Assembly (NCBI GenBank): GCA_947446645.1
Contig: CANFHA010000007.1
Location: forward strand, 186,001 to 250,000
Length of the DNA stretch: 64,000 nt
From: Chitinophagaceae bacterium
GTDB taxonomy: Bacteria > Bacteroidota > Bacteroidia > Chitinophagales > Chitinophagaceae
Direction: 5' to 3'
Positions 55,971-63,036 of this stretch are shown one piece after another. A model generated the notes under the pieces. The model saw only the letters and a program-made list of their open reading frames with translations. It did not search any database and was not told the DNA's origin. The first letter of the stretch is position 1, and every line of letters starts with the position of its first letter. Position numbers and translations under genes: made by a program.

Positions 55971-57497
55971 TTATTTGTCTTTCATCCTATTCACGGGTCC
56001 ACCCTTTTTATCCGTTGGTTTTTGCTCAAAGTCAATATCGTGTTCCCAGCCGGCTTTAAGGTTCAGCGTTTCCCTGTAAGGTATTACTTCTTCAGGTTGC
56101 ACTTTTGCAAACAAGTCGCCTGTGTCCCATTTACCGTTGCCGTTTTTGTCTGCTATTATCCGGAAGGAGTAACGGCCGGCCTTAAGGCGGGTAAGCCGCA
56201 CCAATGTATCCTTTACCGGCTTAATGTACACCGTATCCTTATCGGTAGTTGCCATAAGCAGGAAGTGGACATCATCATATTTTCCCGGCAGGTGCAGGTT
56301 TATCTTGCCGTAGTCAGCATCCTCAAAACTGCGGAAAACATACTTGGATGGCATCAGGTCTTTACCCGCAGTATCCTTCGCAAATCCTTTAGCCAGTCGA
56401 AGCGTATAAACCTTGTCTTCACGCCACGCCATATCGCGGCCAGATACAGGATATATATGAGTAACCAATGGCCGCGCTGTATCTGTGACGATAGCGATGG
56501 GCTGGCTTATGGAAACTTCGGCACTATCGTAAGCAAGCGTGATCTTATCATTATTCAGCTGGCTTGTCTTGTTGAACAACAAGTTTATAGGGTGCGTAAT
56601 ATCGAAAGTACGCTTGGCGGCATTAGTAGTATCCAGATTAAGCGAATAGGCGACATCACCACCGACTGTTGGCTTCGTCCTGCTACGCAAGCCAATACCT
56701 CCTTTTAGACTGTCAGCTTTTTTTCGCTCTTCCTGCTTATTGCCCGACGTGTCTGCGGCCTCCAGGAATGTTTTAAGCACCAGCGGAGGCTGCGTGGAAT
56801 CGGCAGGAGAAATAATACGATCAATGAAGCCGATCATTTCGCCAGACGCAGGACCATCGTATACCATATTGCCATTAGGGTCTTTCAGTGCATATATCCT
56901 GAAAGTGCGACCTGGCAGGCCCTTAAATACAAATTCGCCCTTGCCATCGGCCTTGGTGATGTACCTGGGTTTTTTGCGAACTACCGCACTGTCGTTTTCT
57001 TTTGCACTATACAGCTCCACCAGAACACCGGTCGAATCGGGCAGTCCACTTGCGGCATCTATCACCTTTCCTTTTAGCTGCAGCGAATCGAAATAAGGGC
57101 CTGTACTGAATGTATAGGTATAATTGGAGAACGGGTTGCCTTCATGAAGATCTTTTATGGCTTTGCCAAAGGACATACGGTAGGTGGTGTTTTCCTCCAG
57201 CAGGGAATCTATGATCTTAACCACAACGTGCTTGCTGGCAGAAGTAACCACGGGCTGAATAGAAAGAATAGGCGAAATTTCGATCTCCTTTGAAACATCG
57301 CTAAGTGTTATGTATTCGTCAAAATCCAGCTCAATACGTGTGACCCTTGTATTTTTTAGCGAGTCGCCCGGCGCCAGGTAGGTGAGTTTAGGAGGTGTTA
57401 TATCCTTCTTGCCGCCGGTAGGTGCCGTAACGTTAGCGCAACCTGCGCTGATACAGATAATTATGACCAATAATAGTCGGTGGGCACTGGTACTCAT
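55971..57497 (-). CDS. Big_5 Ig-like domain lipoprotein
   Basis: A 508-residue protein. The lipobox is ISAGC after a hydrophobic stretch. It continues PTGGKKDITPPKLTYLAPGDSLKN, the family-typical TGGxKDxTPP start, then an Ig-like Big_5 domain (to about 130, ending YTFSTGP), a carboxypeptidase-regulatory-like domain (LKGKVIDAASGLPDSTGVLVELY ... GEFVFKGLPGRTFRIYALKD) and a final SpaA-like part (LKAGRYSFRIIADKNGNGKWDTGD). Function is unknown; such lipoproteins are conserved in Bacteroidota and lie at the cell surface or periplasm. A -7 box at 57505-57512 would give an almost leaderless transcript. Confidence 0.88.
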   Translation of the reverse strand: MSTSAHRLLLVIIICISAGCANVTAPTGGKKDITPPKLTYLAPGDSLKNTRVTRIELDFDEYITLSDVSKEIEISPILSIQPVVTSASKHVVVKIIDSLLEENTTYRMSFGKAIKDLHEGNPFSNYTYTFSTGPYFDSLQLKGKVIDAASGLPDSTGVLVELYSAKENDSAVVRKKPRYITKADGKGEFVFKGLPGRTFRIYALKDPNGNMVYDGPASGEMIGFIDRIISPADSTQPPLVLKTFLEAADTSGNKQEERKKADSLKGGIGLRSRTKPTVGGDVAYSLNLDTTNAAKRTFDITHPINLLFNKTSQLNNDKITLAYDSAEVSISQPIAIVTDTARPLVTHIYPVSGRDMAWREDKVYTLRLAKGFAKDTAGKDLMPSKYVFRSFEDADYGKINLHLPGKYDDVHFLLMATTDKDTVYIKPVKDTLVRLTRLKAGRYSFRIIADKNGNGKWDTGDLFAKVQPEEVIPYRETLNLKAGWEHDIDFEQKPTDKKGGPVNRMKDK

Positions 57498-57504
57498 TTG
57501 CGCT

Positions 57505-57512
57505 CAAAAATA
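57505..57512 (-). promoter_or_regulatory. -7 box for the Big_5 lipoprotein gene
   Basis: TATTTTTG on the minus strand, only 7 bp before the ATG; a TTG lies 14 bp further up, shorter than the usual spacing. Confidence 0.4.
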
Positions 57513-57588
57513 AACTGAAAATGTGACAATAGTTAAGCGCTGCCCGTTGTTATGATATATGTAACAAGCCGGAATGGTAGTAATGCCG

Positions 57589-57596
57589 TAAATTTG
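57589..57596 (+). promoter_or_regulatory. -7 promoter box of the glutathione peroxidase gene
   Basis: TAAATTTG matches TAnnTTTG and ends 16 bp before the ATG at 57613. No TTG at 19 bp; the nearest is 39 bp away. Confidence 0.45.
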
Positions 57597-57612
57597 AACG
57601 AATACTTAAAAG

Positions 57613-58152
57613 ATGATCTTCTCAGGCATGTTCTTATTTTTCAATCTGTTCTTTACAGCACCGCAGGGCAATGTACCTGAAAGTATATACGACTTTAAGG
57701 TTACCGCGCTTAACAACGGCACAATAGACCTCTCCGCGTACAAAGGCAAAAAGATACTTATAGTAAATACTGCGTCGAAGTGTGGTTTAACACCACAGTA
57801 TGAGGCGCTGGAAAAGCTATATGAAAAGTATAAGGACCGATTGGTGATCATAGGTTTTCCGGCGAATAACTTCCTGTTCCAGGAGCCGGGATCGAATGAA
57901 AAGATAGCGGAGTTCTGCAGTGCGAACTATGGTGTGACCTTTCCTATGGCGGCAAAAATATCTGTGAAAGGCAGGAGTATGGCACCTATATACCAGTGGC
58001 TTACCCAAAAGAAATATAACCACTACAAGGACAGCGGTGTGAAATGGAATTTCCAGAAGTACCTGATTAATGAAAGCGGCGAACTTATTGCTATGTTCCC
58101 GCCATCTACTACACCAGACAGCCCGGAAGTGATAGCGGCCATTGAGAAATAA
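57613..58152 (+). CDS. Exported glutathione peroxidase-like thiol peroxidase
   Basis: A 179-residue protein with an N-terminal hydrophobic segment (FLFFNLFFTAP) that acts as signal or anchor, so it probably works in the periplasm. The catalytic Cys is about 57 in NTASKCGLTPQYE; Gln about 90 in the QEPGSNEKI motif and WNF (about 145) complete the catalytic set. GFPANNF replaces the GFPCNQF of most bacterial members. Bacterial homologues usually use thioredoxin rather than glutathione to remove hydroperoxides. It is convergent with the thioesterase gene (48 bp). Confidence 0.92.
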   Translation: MIFSGMFLFFNLFFTAPQGNVPESIYDFKVTALNNGTIDLSAYKGKKILIVNTASKCGLTPQYEALEKLYEKYKDRLVIIGFPANNFLFQEPGSNEKIAEFCSANYGVTFPMAAKISVKGRSMAPIYQWLTQKKYNHYKDSGVKWNFQKYLINESGELIAMFPPSTTPDSPEVIAAIEK

Positions 58153-58200
58153 GTGAATATCGGTTCTGAGGTGGCGGAGAATCGTCACGCCAATCTCATT

Positions 58201-58641
58201 TTACTTACCTGCAGTTAAGAATTTTTTTAGCTCGCCTGTCATCTCAGCTATCTTTCTTGTCTCATAATCGAAACAGACCATGCCTGTTTTGGCGTGGGCG
58301 ATCTCGGCAATTTCACCGTCTCGCGAGGTTGTGATCCTGTAGAGGATATCAAAGGTGCGCTCGGTGAGCTCTTCAGCGTAAAGGCTTACTGAGAGCGTAT
58401 CTCCGTAAAAAGCCTCGCCTTTATAGGCAATCATTACATCGGCCATTATCATGCTGTTACCGGCGGCGTTCATCTCGCTATATCCCTTGCTTTGCAGCAT
58501 GAGCATACGCGCCTCGTGTATGATAGAGAGTATGGAATCATTGCCTACATGCCCGCCATAATTTACATCGCCGATGCGCACGGGTACGGACACAACAGAC
58601 AATGGATTTTCATCAGGAAATTTTATCTTTACACGTCCCAT
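58201..58641 (-). CDS. Acyl-CoA thioesterase, hotdog fold (YbgC/4HBT type)
   Basis: A 146-residue single hotdog domain. IGDVNYGGHVGNDSILSIIHEAR matches the family D-x-x-x-GH-x-N motif with Asp in DVNYGGHV as the likely catalytic residue. A strand pair follows (VSLYAEELTERTFDILYRI, KTGMVCFDYE). The substrate is not deducible; relatives hydrolyse acyl-CoA or hydroxybenzoyl-CoA. It diverges from the FAH-family gene with only 17 bp between the starts, so the promoters overlap. Confidence 0.85.
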   Translation of the reverse strand: MGRVKIKFPDENPLSVVSVPVRIGDVNYGGHVGNDSILSIIHEARMLMLQSKGYSEMNAAGNSMIMADVMIAYKGEAFYGDTLSVSLYAEELTERTFDILYRITTSRDGEIAEIAHAKTGMVCFDYETRKIAEMTGELKKFLTAGK

Positions 58642-58658
58642 AATCGGAAGGAGAATTT

Positions 58659-59270
58659 ATGAAGATTATTTGCGTTGGCCGAAATTACGCAGAACACGCC
58701 AAAGAACTAAACAATGATGTACCGAAAGAGCCGGTGATCTTTATGAAGCCTAAAGGAGCGCTGTTACTGCCGGAAAAACCACTCTACTATCCGGAGTTTA
58801 CTGATGACCTGCAATATGAGTGTGAAGTAGTGGTGAAGATCTGCAAGAACGGCAAGCATATACAGGAGAAATTTGCCAACAAATACTATGACCAGGTGAC
58901 ACTGGGTATAGACTTTACCGCGCGGGACCTGCAAAATGAACTGAAAAAGAAGGGGTTGCCATGGGAGATTGCAAAAGGCTTTGACGGATCTGCTGCTGTA
59001 GGCACATTTGTACCATTAACCGTGGAAACAGATGTTCGCAACCTGGCCTTTCAGCTGCATAAGAATGGTGAAATGGTGCAGGACGGACATACACGCAACA
59101 TGCTGTTCAGCGTAGATAAGATCATAGCTTATGTATCCAAGTTCTTTGTTATAAACATAGGCGATATGATATATACCGGCACGCCAGCCGGCGTAGGCCC
59201 TGTGCAGCCCGGCGATAAGCTGGAAGGCATACTACAGGGGAACAAGGTGCTGGAAGTGGAGATCAAGTAG
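58659..59270 (+). CDS. Fumarylacetoacetate hydrolase family protein
   Basis: A 203-residue protein, the short single-domain FAH form. MKIICVGRNYAEHAKEL, then the metal site ECEVVVKI (E-x-E) and the aspartate in LGIDFTARDLQ, a GFDGSAAVG loop and IYTGTPAGVGPVQPGD. Such enzymes act on beta-dicarbonyl compounds, as acylpyruvate hydrolase or oxaloacetate decarboxylase. A good ribosome site (GGAG) precedes the ATG. The next feature downstream is a tRNA, 132 bp on. Confidence 0.92.
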   Translation: MKIICVGRNYAEHAKELNNDVPKEPVIFMKPKGALLLPEKPLYYPEFTDDLQYECEVVVKICKNGKHIQEKFANKYYDQVTLGIDFTARDLQNELKKKGLPWEIAKGFDGSAAVGTFVPLTVETDVRNLAFQLHKNGEMVQDGHTRNMLFSVDKIIAYVSKFFVINIGDMIYTGTPAGVGPVQPGDKLEGILQGNKVLEVEIK

Positions 59271-59346
59271 TCGGTGGAATTAGTAGTATGGTTTTAGGAA
59301 CTGGGATTGCAGTTCAATATTTTTTTAAAACAATACAAAATACTAA

Positions 59347-59376
59347 TTCCAAATTCCAATAAAGTTCCTACATTTG
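59347..59376 (+). promoter_or_regulatory. Promoter of the tRNA-Leu gene
   Basis: TTC (59347-59349, one mismatch to TTG), 19-bp spacer, TACATTTG (59369-59376). The expected start lies about 20 bp before the tRNA 5' end. Confidence 0.6.
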
Positions 59377-59394
59377 CAGCCCCTGAAGCACAAA

Positions 59395-61011
59395 TCAGTA
59401 CCGCCCGGGTGGCGAAATTGGTAGACGCACTGTGTTCAGGTCGCAGCGTTCGCAAGGATGTGCTGGTTCGAATCCAGTCCCGGGCACCACAGAGGAAAGG
59501 TTGGAATTATTTCCTCCCTTTCCTTTTTTATTTTCCTTAAAACTCTTTTCTGGCGTGGTTATCAGCGTTACAGCTTGATTCTCTTTTGTGGTTCGATAAC
59601 GATTATTTTCAAAAATCAGTTTTTCGGCGAATATCGAACCTACAATGTGCTGTTTTCCCGCTAAATCCGCTTCCACAAAGTGTTTGTCGATATTTTCAAG
59701 TAAAGCAAATCCTTTGTCTATATACTTCTGATAATCTTCGTTTGTTGACAGTATTCCTATCTTCTTACGCTCCAAACTTTCTATTTCCGGTATTAGCTGG
59801 TTCTTAATTCCCTTGTATTCAGTGGCAGATAATTCGGCATCCAACATTAAAACTTGTGCATTTTGAACTCGTTGTTTTAGCCTATTAATATCTGCCTGAA
59901 TATCTTTTATCTGCTTTGTTTTGTCAGTTCCGTTCTTTTTATAAAGATCAGACATGATTTTATAATACAACTGCAAAACGCCCTTATTCGCCGATATTTT
60001 TCTTAGCTCATCTAAAAAAAAATCATGAGCATCATTTGCCCTGAATCGTTCCTTACATTCTTTTGCTTTTTGACAATGGTAATAATAATACTTGCCACCG
60101 TTCCCTCTCGATGCACTTCCGGTAATAGGTCGTCCACATGCTTTACAAATTAGGAAGCCCCGTAACGGCAGATTCTCATCTTTTGTACATCTTACTTTGG
60201 CATTCCTTTTCCTGCCATTTAGTACGTCCTGAACTTCGTAGAACAATGATTCCGTAATGAGTGGCTGATGAATGCCATTAACAAAATGTGCTTCTTCTTC
60301 TTTATAGGCGGAGACGGCAACTTTACCGCAATAGGTGGCATTATGCACCATATTCCAAAATTGGTTACGCTGCAAATCCAATCCCTTTTCTTTTGCCATC
60401 CTTCTAACGGCTTCAATATTATGTACACCTTTAGCCAACTCTTCAAATGCCCATTTCACAATTGGAGCAGATTTAGGATCGGGAATAAGTAACGGCTTGT
60501 TTAGTTCGTCCTTACCATTAATATACCCTCTTGGTGCCGGGCCTAACCACCGACCTTCTTTTCTTGCACGGCGCATTCCTACCAGTGTATTTAATGCACG
60601 ACGATCATTCTCAACTTCCGGTGCAGCCAGGTAAAATGCAAGCATCATTTTATTCTCGGGGATATTAAGATCAAGCGGCTGTTCAATTGCCTGTGGCTCT
60701 ACCCGCAGCTTTTTTAGCTGGCTTATCATGCTGTAAGCATCACCCGCATTTCGTGAAAATCTGTCCCACTTTGTGAATAAAAGTAAGTCCACTGCACTCT
60801 TGTTCTTTTTTACAAAAAGCAGGAATTTTTGAAATTCAGGACGGTCGAATGTTTTAGCTGAGAAATCTTCGGTATAGGTGGCTACAACCGAAATGTTCTG
60901 CATTTCACAATAGTTGCGAAGTCGCTCCTCTTGGTGGCGCAAACTATAACCGTCAGCTTGCTCGTCTGTACTTACTCGGAAGTAAAGAATGGCTTTCCTT
61001 TGTGTCATCAT
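59395..61011 (-). CDS. Large serine recombinase (integrase of the tRNA-Leu element)
   Basis: 538 residues from MMTQRKAILYFRVSTDEQ (ATG 61011; the frame is open 26 codons upstream). The resolvase domain has the nucleophile Ser about 14 (FRVSTDEQ), LLFTKWDRFSRN and an ANTLV-like RRARKEGRWLG turn into the recombinase domain, then a zinc ribbon (CKACGRPITG, then HCQKAKEC) and a coiled-coil (IKDIQADINRLKQRVQNAQ). The last 31 codons, GTGFEPAHPCERC onwards, are antisense to the tRNA-Leu gene. The natural end of the conserved domain is before that, near KENKKGKGG. It overlaps the upstream small gene by 59 bp. Confidence 0.92.
   Translation of the reverse strand: MMTQRKAILYFRVSTDEQADGYSLRHQEERLRNYCEMQNISVVATYTEDFSAKTFDRPEFQKFLLFVKKNKSAVDLLLFTKWDRFSRNAGDAYSMISQLKKLRVEPQAIEQPLDLNIPENKMMLAFYLAAPEVENDRRALNTLVGMRRARKEGRWLGPAPRGYINGKDELNKPLLIPDPKSAPIVKWAFEELAKGVHNIEAVRRMAKEKGLDLQRNQFWNMVHNATYCGKVAVSAYKEEEAHFVNGIHQPLITESLFYEVQDVLNGRKRNAKVRCTKDENLPLRGFLICKACGRPITGSASRGNGGKYYYYHCQKAKECKERFRANDAHDFFLDELRKISANKGVLQLYYKIMSDLYKKNGTDKTKQIKDIQADINRLKQRVQNAQVLMLDAELSATEYKGIKNQLIPEIESLERKKIGILSTNEDYQKYIDKGFALLENIDKHFVEADLAGKQHIVGSIFAEKLIFENNRYRTTKENQAVTLITTPEKSFKENKKGKGGNNSNLSSVVPGTGFEPAHPCERCDLNTVRLPISPPGRY
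59403..59489 (+). tRNA. tRNA-Leu (anticodon CAG)
   Basis: An 87-nt gene with a 7-bp acceptor stem GCCCGGG/CCCGGGC, D arm GCG/CGC, anticodon stem CTGTG/CGCAG with loop TTCAGGT (anticodon CAG), a long variable arm as expected of class II leucine tRNAs, T arm around GGTTCGAATCC, and an encoded CCA. It serves as the left boundary of an integrated element: the serine recombinase gene on the other strand reads into it. Confidence 0.96.
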
Positions 61012-61234
61012 TGCCTGTTGTATTAAGTTCAATAATTTGTGTTTCTCGCTTTGCAGCACGTTCGTGATAGTTATAATCAACAACTGCAAGTGAGTATAAA
61101 AAGTCTCTCACTATCAGCACTTCTTCATCAGAATAACCATATTCATTTATGTCAAGTATTTTTTTGCATTCCGCCAGCGAAATTCTGTCCGTATAGTTAT
61201 CCTTTATCTGTTTTTCTATTGCATATTCACTCAT
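60953..61234 (-). CDS. Small protein upstream of and overlapping the serine recombinase
   Basis: 93 residues from MSEYAIEKQIKDNYTDRISL (ATG 61234; the frame runs further up without a better start). The middle reads LAECKKILDINEYGYSDEEVLIVRDFLYSLAVVDY, predicted helical, with the C-terminus rich in charge (ERAAKRETQ). No domain is recognised. From memory, similar proteins sit directly before recombinase genes in other Bacteroidota elements. Its 3' end overlaps the recombinase start by 59 bp, so translational coupling is likely. It may be a recombination directionality factor or accessory protein (inference). Confidence 0.65.
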   Translation of the reverse strand: MSEYAIEKQIKDNYTDRISLAECKKILDINEYGYSDEEVLIVRDFLYSLAVVDYNYHERAAKRETQIIELNTTGNDDTKESHSLLPSKYRRAS

Positions 61235-61323
61235 TTGTAGCTGCTTTTGGTGCAAGCTACATCCACGCATACCCCTCACTTTCCACTTTGGGTATCTGCA
61301 AGCACCCAATGAACCTCAAAGCA

Positions 61324-61503
61324 CTAACATTCCTCTTTCGAGCATTTTTTTCGTTGATATATCCCGATAATTGCTCGATGTAAGACATAGACAAACTCCC
61401 GCAGTTGCATTAACTGTTTGTCCGAAAAAGTATTCCCATCATCGTTCCATATTTTACCCATGACTTCCAATGTAAGCCTCCCGTCTAAATTGTCTTCTCT
61501 CAT
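61324..61503 (-). CDS. 59-residue small protein in the recombinase operon
   Basis: Starts MREDNLDGRLTLEVMGKIWN, contains DGNTFSDKQLMQLREFVYVLHRAIIG and ends KKCSKEEC. It shows the same SD-x-L-x-x-x-REFVY pattern as the SDEEVLIVRDFLY of the neighbouring 93-residue protein, so the two may be distant relatives. It begins 3 bp after the stop of the HTH gene, which argues that it is real. Function is unknown. Confidence 0.6.
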   Translation of the reverse strand: MREDNLDGRLTLEVMGKIWNDDGNTFSDKQLMQLREFVYVLHRAIIGIYQRKKCSKEEC

Positions 61504-61506
61504 AAT

Positions 61507-61719
61507 TTATGCGGCTTCATCAAAATCTTTAGGAAACCCCAATCGTTTAAAAACAACTTCCATTTGCTTAACGGTAAAATACCTTCCCCTTTTTTCGCCA
61601 ATTTCCGTTTCAAAAGGCTCCAGCCAATTTTTTAGGGTGCGGTGGCTGATACCATATAGTGTAGCTAATTCTTTGTAGCTATAAGCCCGCAACTTCGTCA
61701 AATTTAAGTTCATCTCCAT
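61507..61719 (-). CDS. Small HTH protein, excisionase-like
   Basis: About 70 residues from ATG 61719 (a second ATG lies two codons on; the open frame begins at a TTG at 61728). SYKELATLYGISHRTLKNWL is a helix-turn-helix and KRGRYFTVKQMEVVFKRLG resembles the wing of MerR/excisionase-type proteins. It may bind the element ends as a recombination directionality factor or act as a local regulator. It sits 66 bp downstream of the XRE regulator and 3 bp before the 59-residue gene. Confidence 0.65.
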   Translation of the reverse strand: MEMNLNLTKLRAYSYKELATLYGISHRTLKNWLEPFETEIGEKRGRYFTVKQMEVVFKRLGFPKDFDEAA

Positions 61720-61785
61720 ATAATACAATTTGTTTGTTACTTGGTTTAATCATAATAGTTGCGTTCTATTTATGGGAGTTGTGTT

Positions 61786-62814
61786 TTAACCGTATAACTC
61801 GATAAATTCGTCTGGTTTCATGTTAAGGATGGAGGCCATCCCCTTCATATCCAGCTTTTGTTTAATTTTAATATCGCTTATCCATTTTCTTAGCAATGAA
61901 GGTTTTTCCGTTGGCACGTCAAGTTCTAAAGGTTCTCTCCTTCTTAATTTCTGTTCATTAAATTGTTGTATCAGGTAGCGTTTTTGGTTCGAGGTCAAAT
62001 AGCCTAAATCGTCAGCCCGGTAAAGCAATGAGATCATAGACACTTTCCATTTCTGTTTAAGTTCAGCTAGTAAAGGCAGTGAAATACCATTCTCGAAATC
62101 CTTTTTAATGTCTTTTTCAGGCATTAAAAATTCTGCGGCAAAAAGATTGGCCTCATGAGCAATATCCCTATCTCTACCTATTTTAAATGCAGTATGCATT
62201 ATTAAATGCCCCAACTGAAATATAATTGAGTACCGTTGTCTGTCTCCAAGTAATGACTTGTTATAAATAATAATTGGGTGTTTTGTTTCCGTTAAAATAC
62301 ACCTGCTGTCAACTCTTTCTGTTCCAAACTCAAAAGATGCTACTGCAATACTATTACTTTCGATAAGCTTAATTGTATCTTCTATAATCCCTTTTTCCAA
62401 ACGCCATGCCTTGCGAACCTTTTGCGCAATTATTTGCGGAGTGTTTATTTCGGTTACTTCAAAATTTGGCAACTCAGGATTTGAAATATTTAATATTTTT
62501 AATAATTGTTGAATTTGCAGCCGGATGATATTTCCTTTTGCATTAATGATCGTTAAGAGGCTCTGAGTAACCTTTTCACGCTTTCGGTATATTAAATGTT
62601 CAGGGAATACATCTTCTTGTTGTGTGAAGAATGAAGCTGGATAATTGGTTTCCTTTGCTATTTGCTCAATAATCTCTTCGGTTATGCCTATATCGCTGTT
62701 TTCAATTTTACTCAAGTTACCTGATGACATATCAATTCTTGCCGCCAGTTCACTTTGGCTAATCCCTCTTGATTCCCTTGCTAACGTTATCATTTTCTGA
62801 TTTATGCTTTTCAT
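61786..62814 (-). CDS. XRE regulator fused to degenerate ImmA/IrrE metallopeptidase domain
   Basis: 342 residues. An XRE helix-turn-helix at about 6-60 (TLARESRGISQSELAARIDMSSGNLSKIENS) is followed by an ImmA/IrrE (COG2856) peptidase-like domain. Where the zinc site HExxH is expected, the sequence reads FQLGH (about 199-203), keeping only the second His; the third-ligand region EANLFAAEFLMP (Glu about 221) is intact. Loss of the first His and Glu suggests no protease activity, leaving a sensor or scaffold. A consensus promoter with a palindrome over its -33 box lies just upstream and suggests autoregulation. It heads a same-strand run of small genes and the recombinase, and diverges from hsdR. 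Confidence 0.85.
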   Translation of the reverse strand: MKSINQKMITLARESRGISQSELAARIDMSSGNLSKIENSDIGITEEIIEQIAKETNYPASFFTQQEDVFPEHLIYRKREKVTQSLLTIINAKGNIIRLQIQQLLKILNISNPELPNFEVTEINTPQIIAQKVRKAWRLEKGIIEDTIKLIESNSIAVASFEFGTERVDSRCILTETKHPIIIYNKSLLGDRQRYSIIFQLGHLIMHTAFKIGRDRDIAHEANLFAAEFLMPEKDIKKDFENGISLPLLAELKQKWKVSMISLLYRADDLGYLTSNQKRYLIQQFNEQKLRRREPLELDVPTEKPSLLRKWISDIKIKQKLDMKGMASILNMKPDEFIELYG

Positions 62815-62831
62815 TTTCTTTGGTTGCGAGA

Positions 62832-62861
62832 CAAAAGTAAAGGCATTTTGTAATTTTGCAA
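62832..62861 (-). promoter_or_regulatory. Promoter of the XRE/ImmA-like regulator
   Basis: On the minus strand TTG (62859-62861), 19-bp spacer, TACTTTTG (62832-62839): exact Bacteroidota consensus. The predicted leader is about 12 nt. It may serve the whole leftward run to the recombinase. Confidence 0.8.
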
Positions 62862-62864
62862 AAT
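62853..62864. promoter_or_regulatory. Candidate operator: 12-bp palindrome over the -33 box
   Basis: ATTTTGCAAAAT is perfectly palindromic and covers the TTG of the regulator promoter. It is placed where an autoregulating XRE protein would block polymerase. A+T-rich palindromes also arise by chance. Confidence 0.45.
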
Positions 62865-63036
62865 ATTTTTCACGTTATTTTTCGTTCATTTATTCGCTAT
62901 TTATTTTTTTACTGGGATATCGATGAGGTTTGTGAAATTTGGAAATATATTCTTCGATATGCGGCACATTGGCAAATACAGAAGTATCTTTAGCGCAAAT
63001 GAATAAAAATATATCTCTAACCGATATAAATTTTCT

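Noticed and set aside
59490-61011. Prophage interpretation of the element at the right end
   Set aside because: No structural phage genes are visible. Recombinase, regulator and hsdR fit a genomic island or integrative element equally well, so no phage claim is made.
61012-61089. Upstream extension of the recombinase by 26 codons
   Set aside because: The conserved recombinase start is MTQRKAILYFRVST, and the extension overlaps more of the preceding small gene without domain content.
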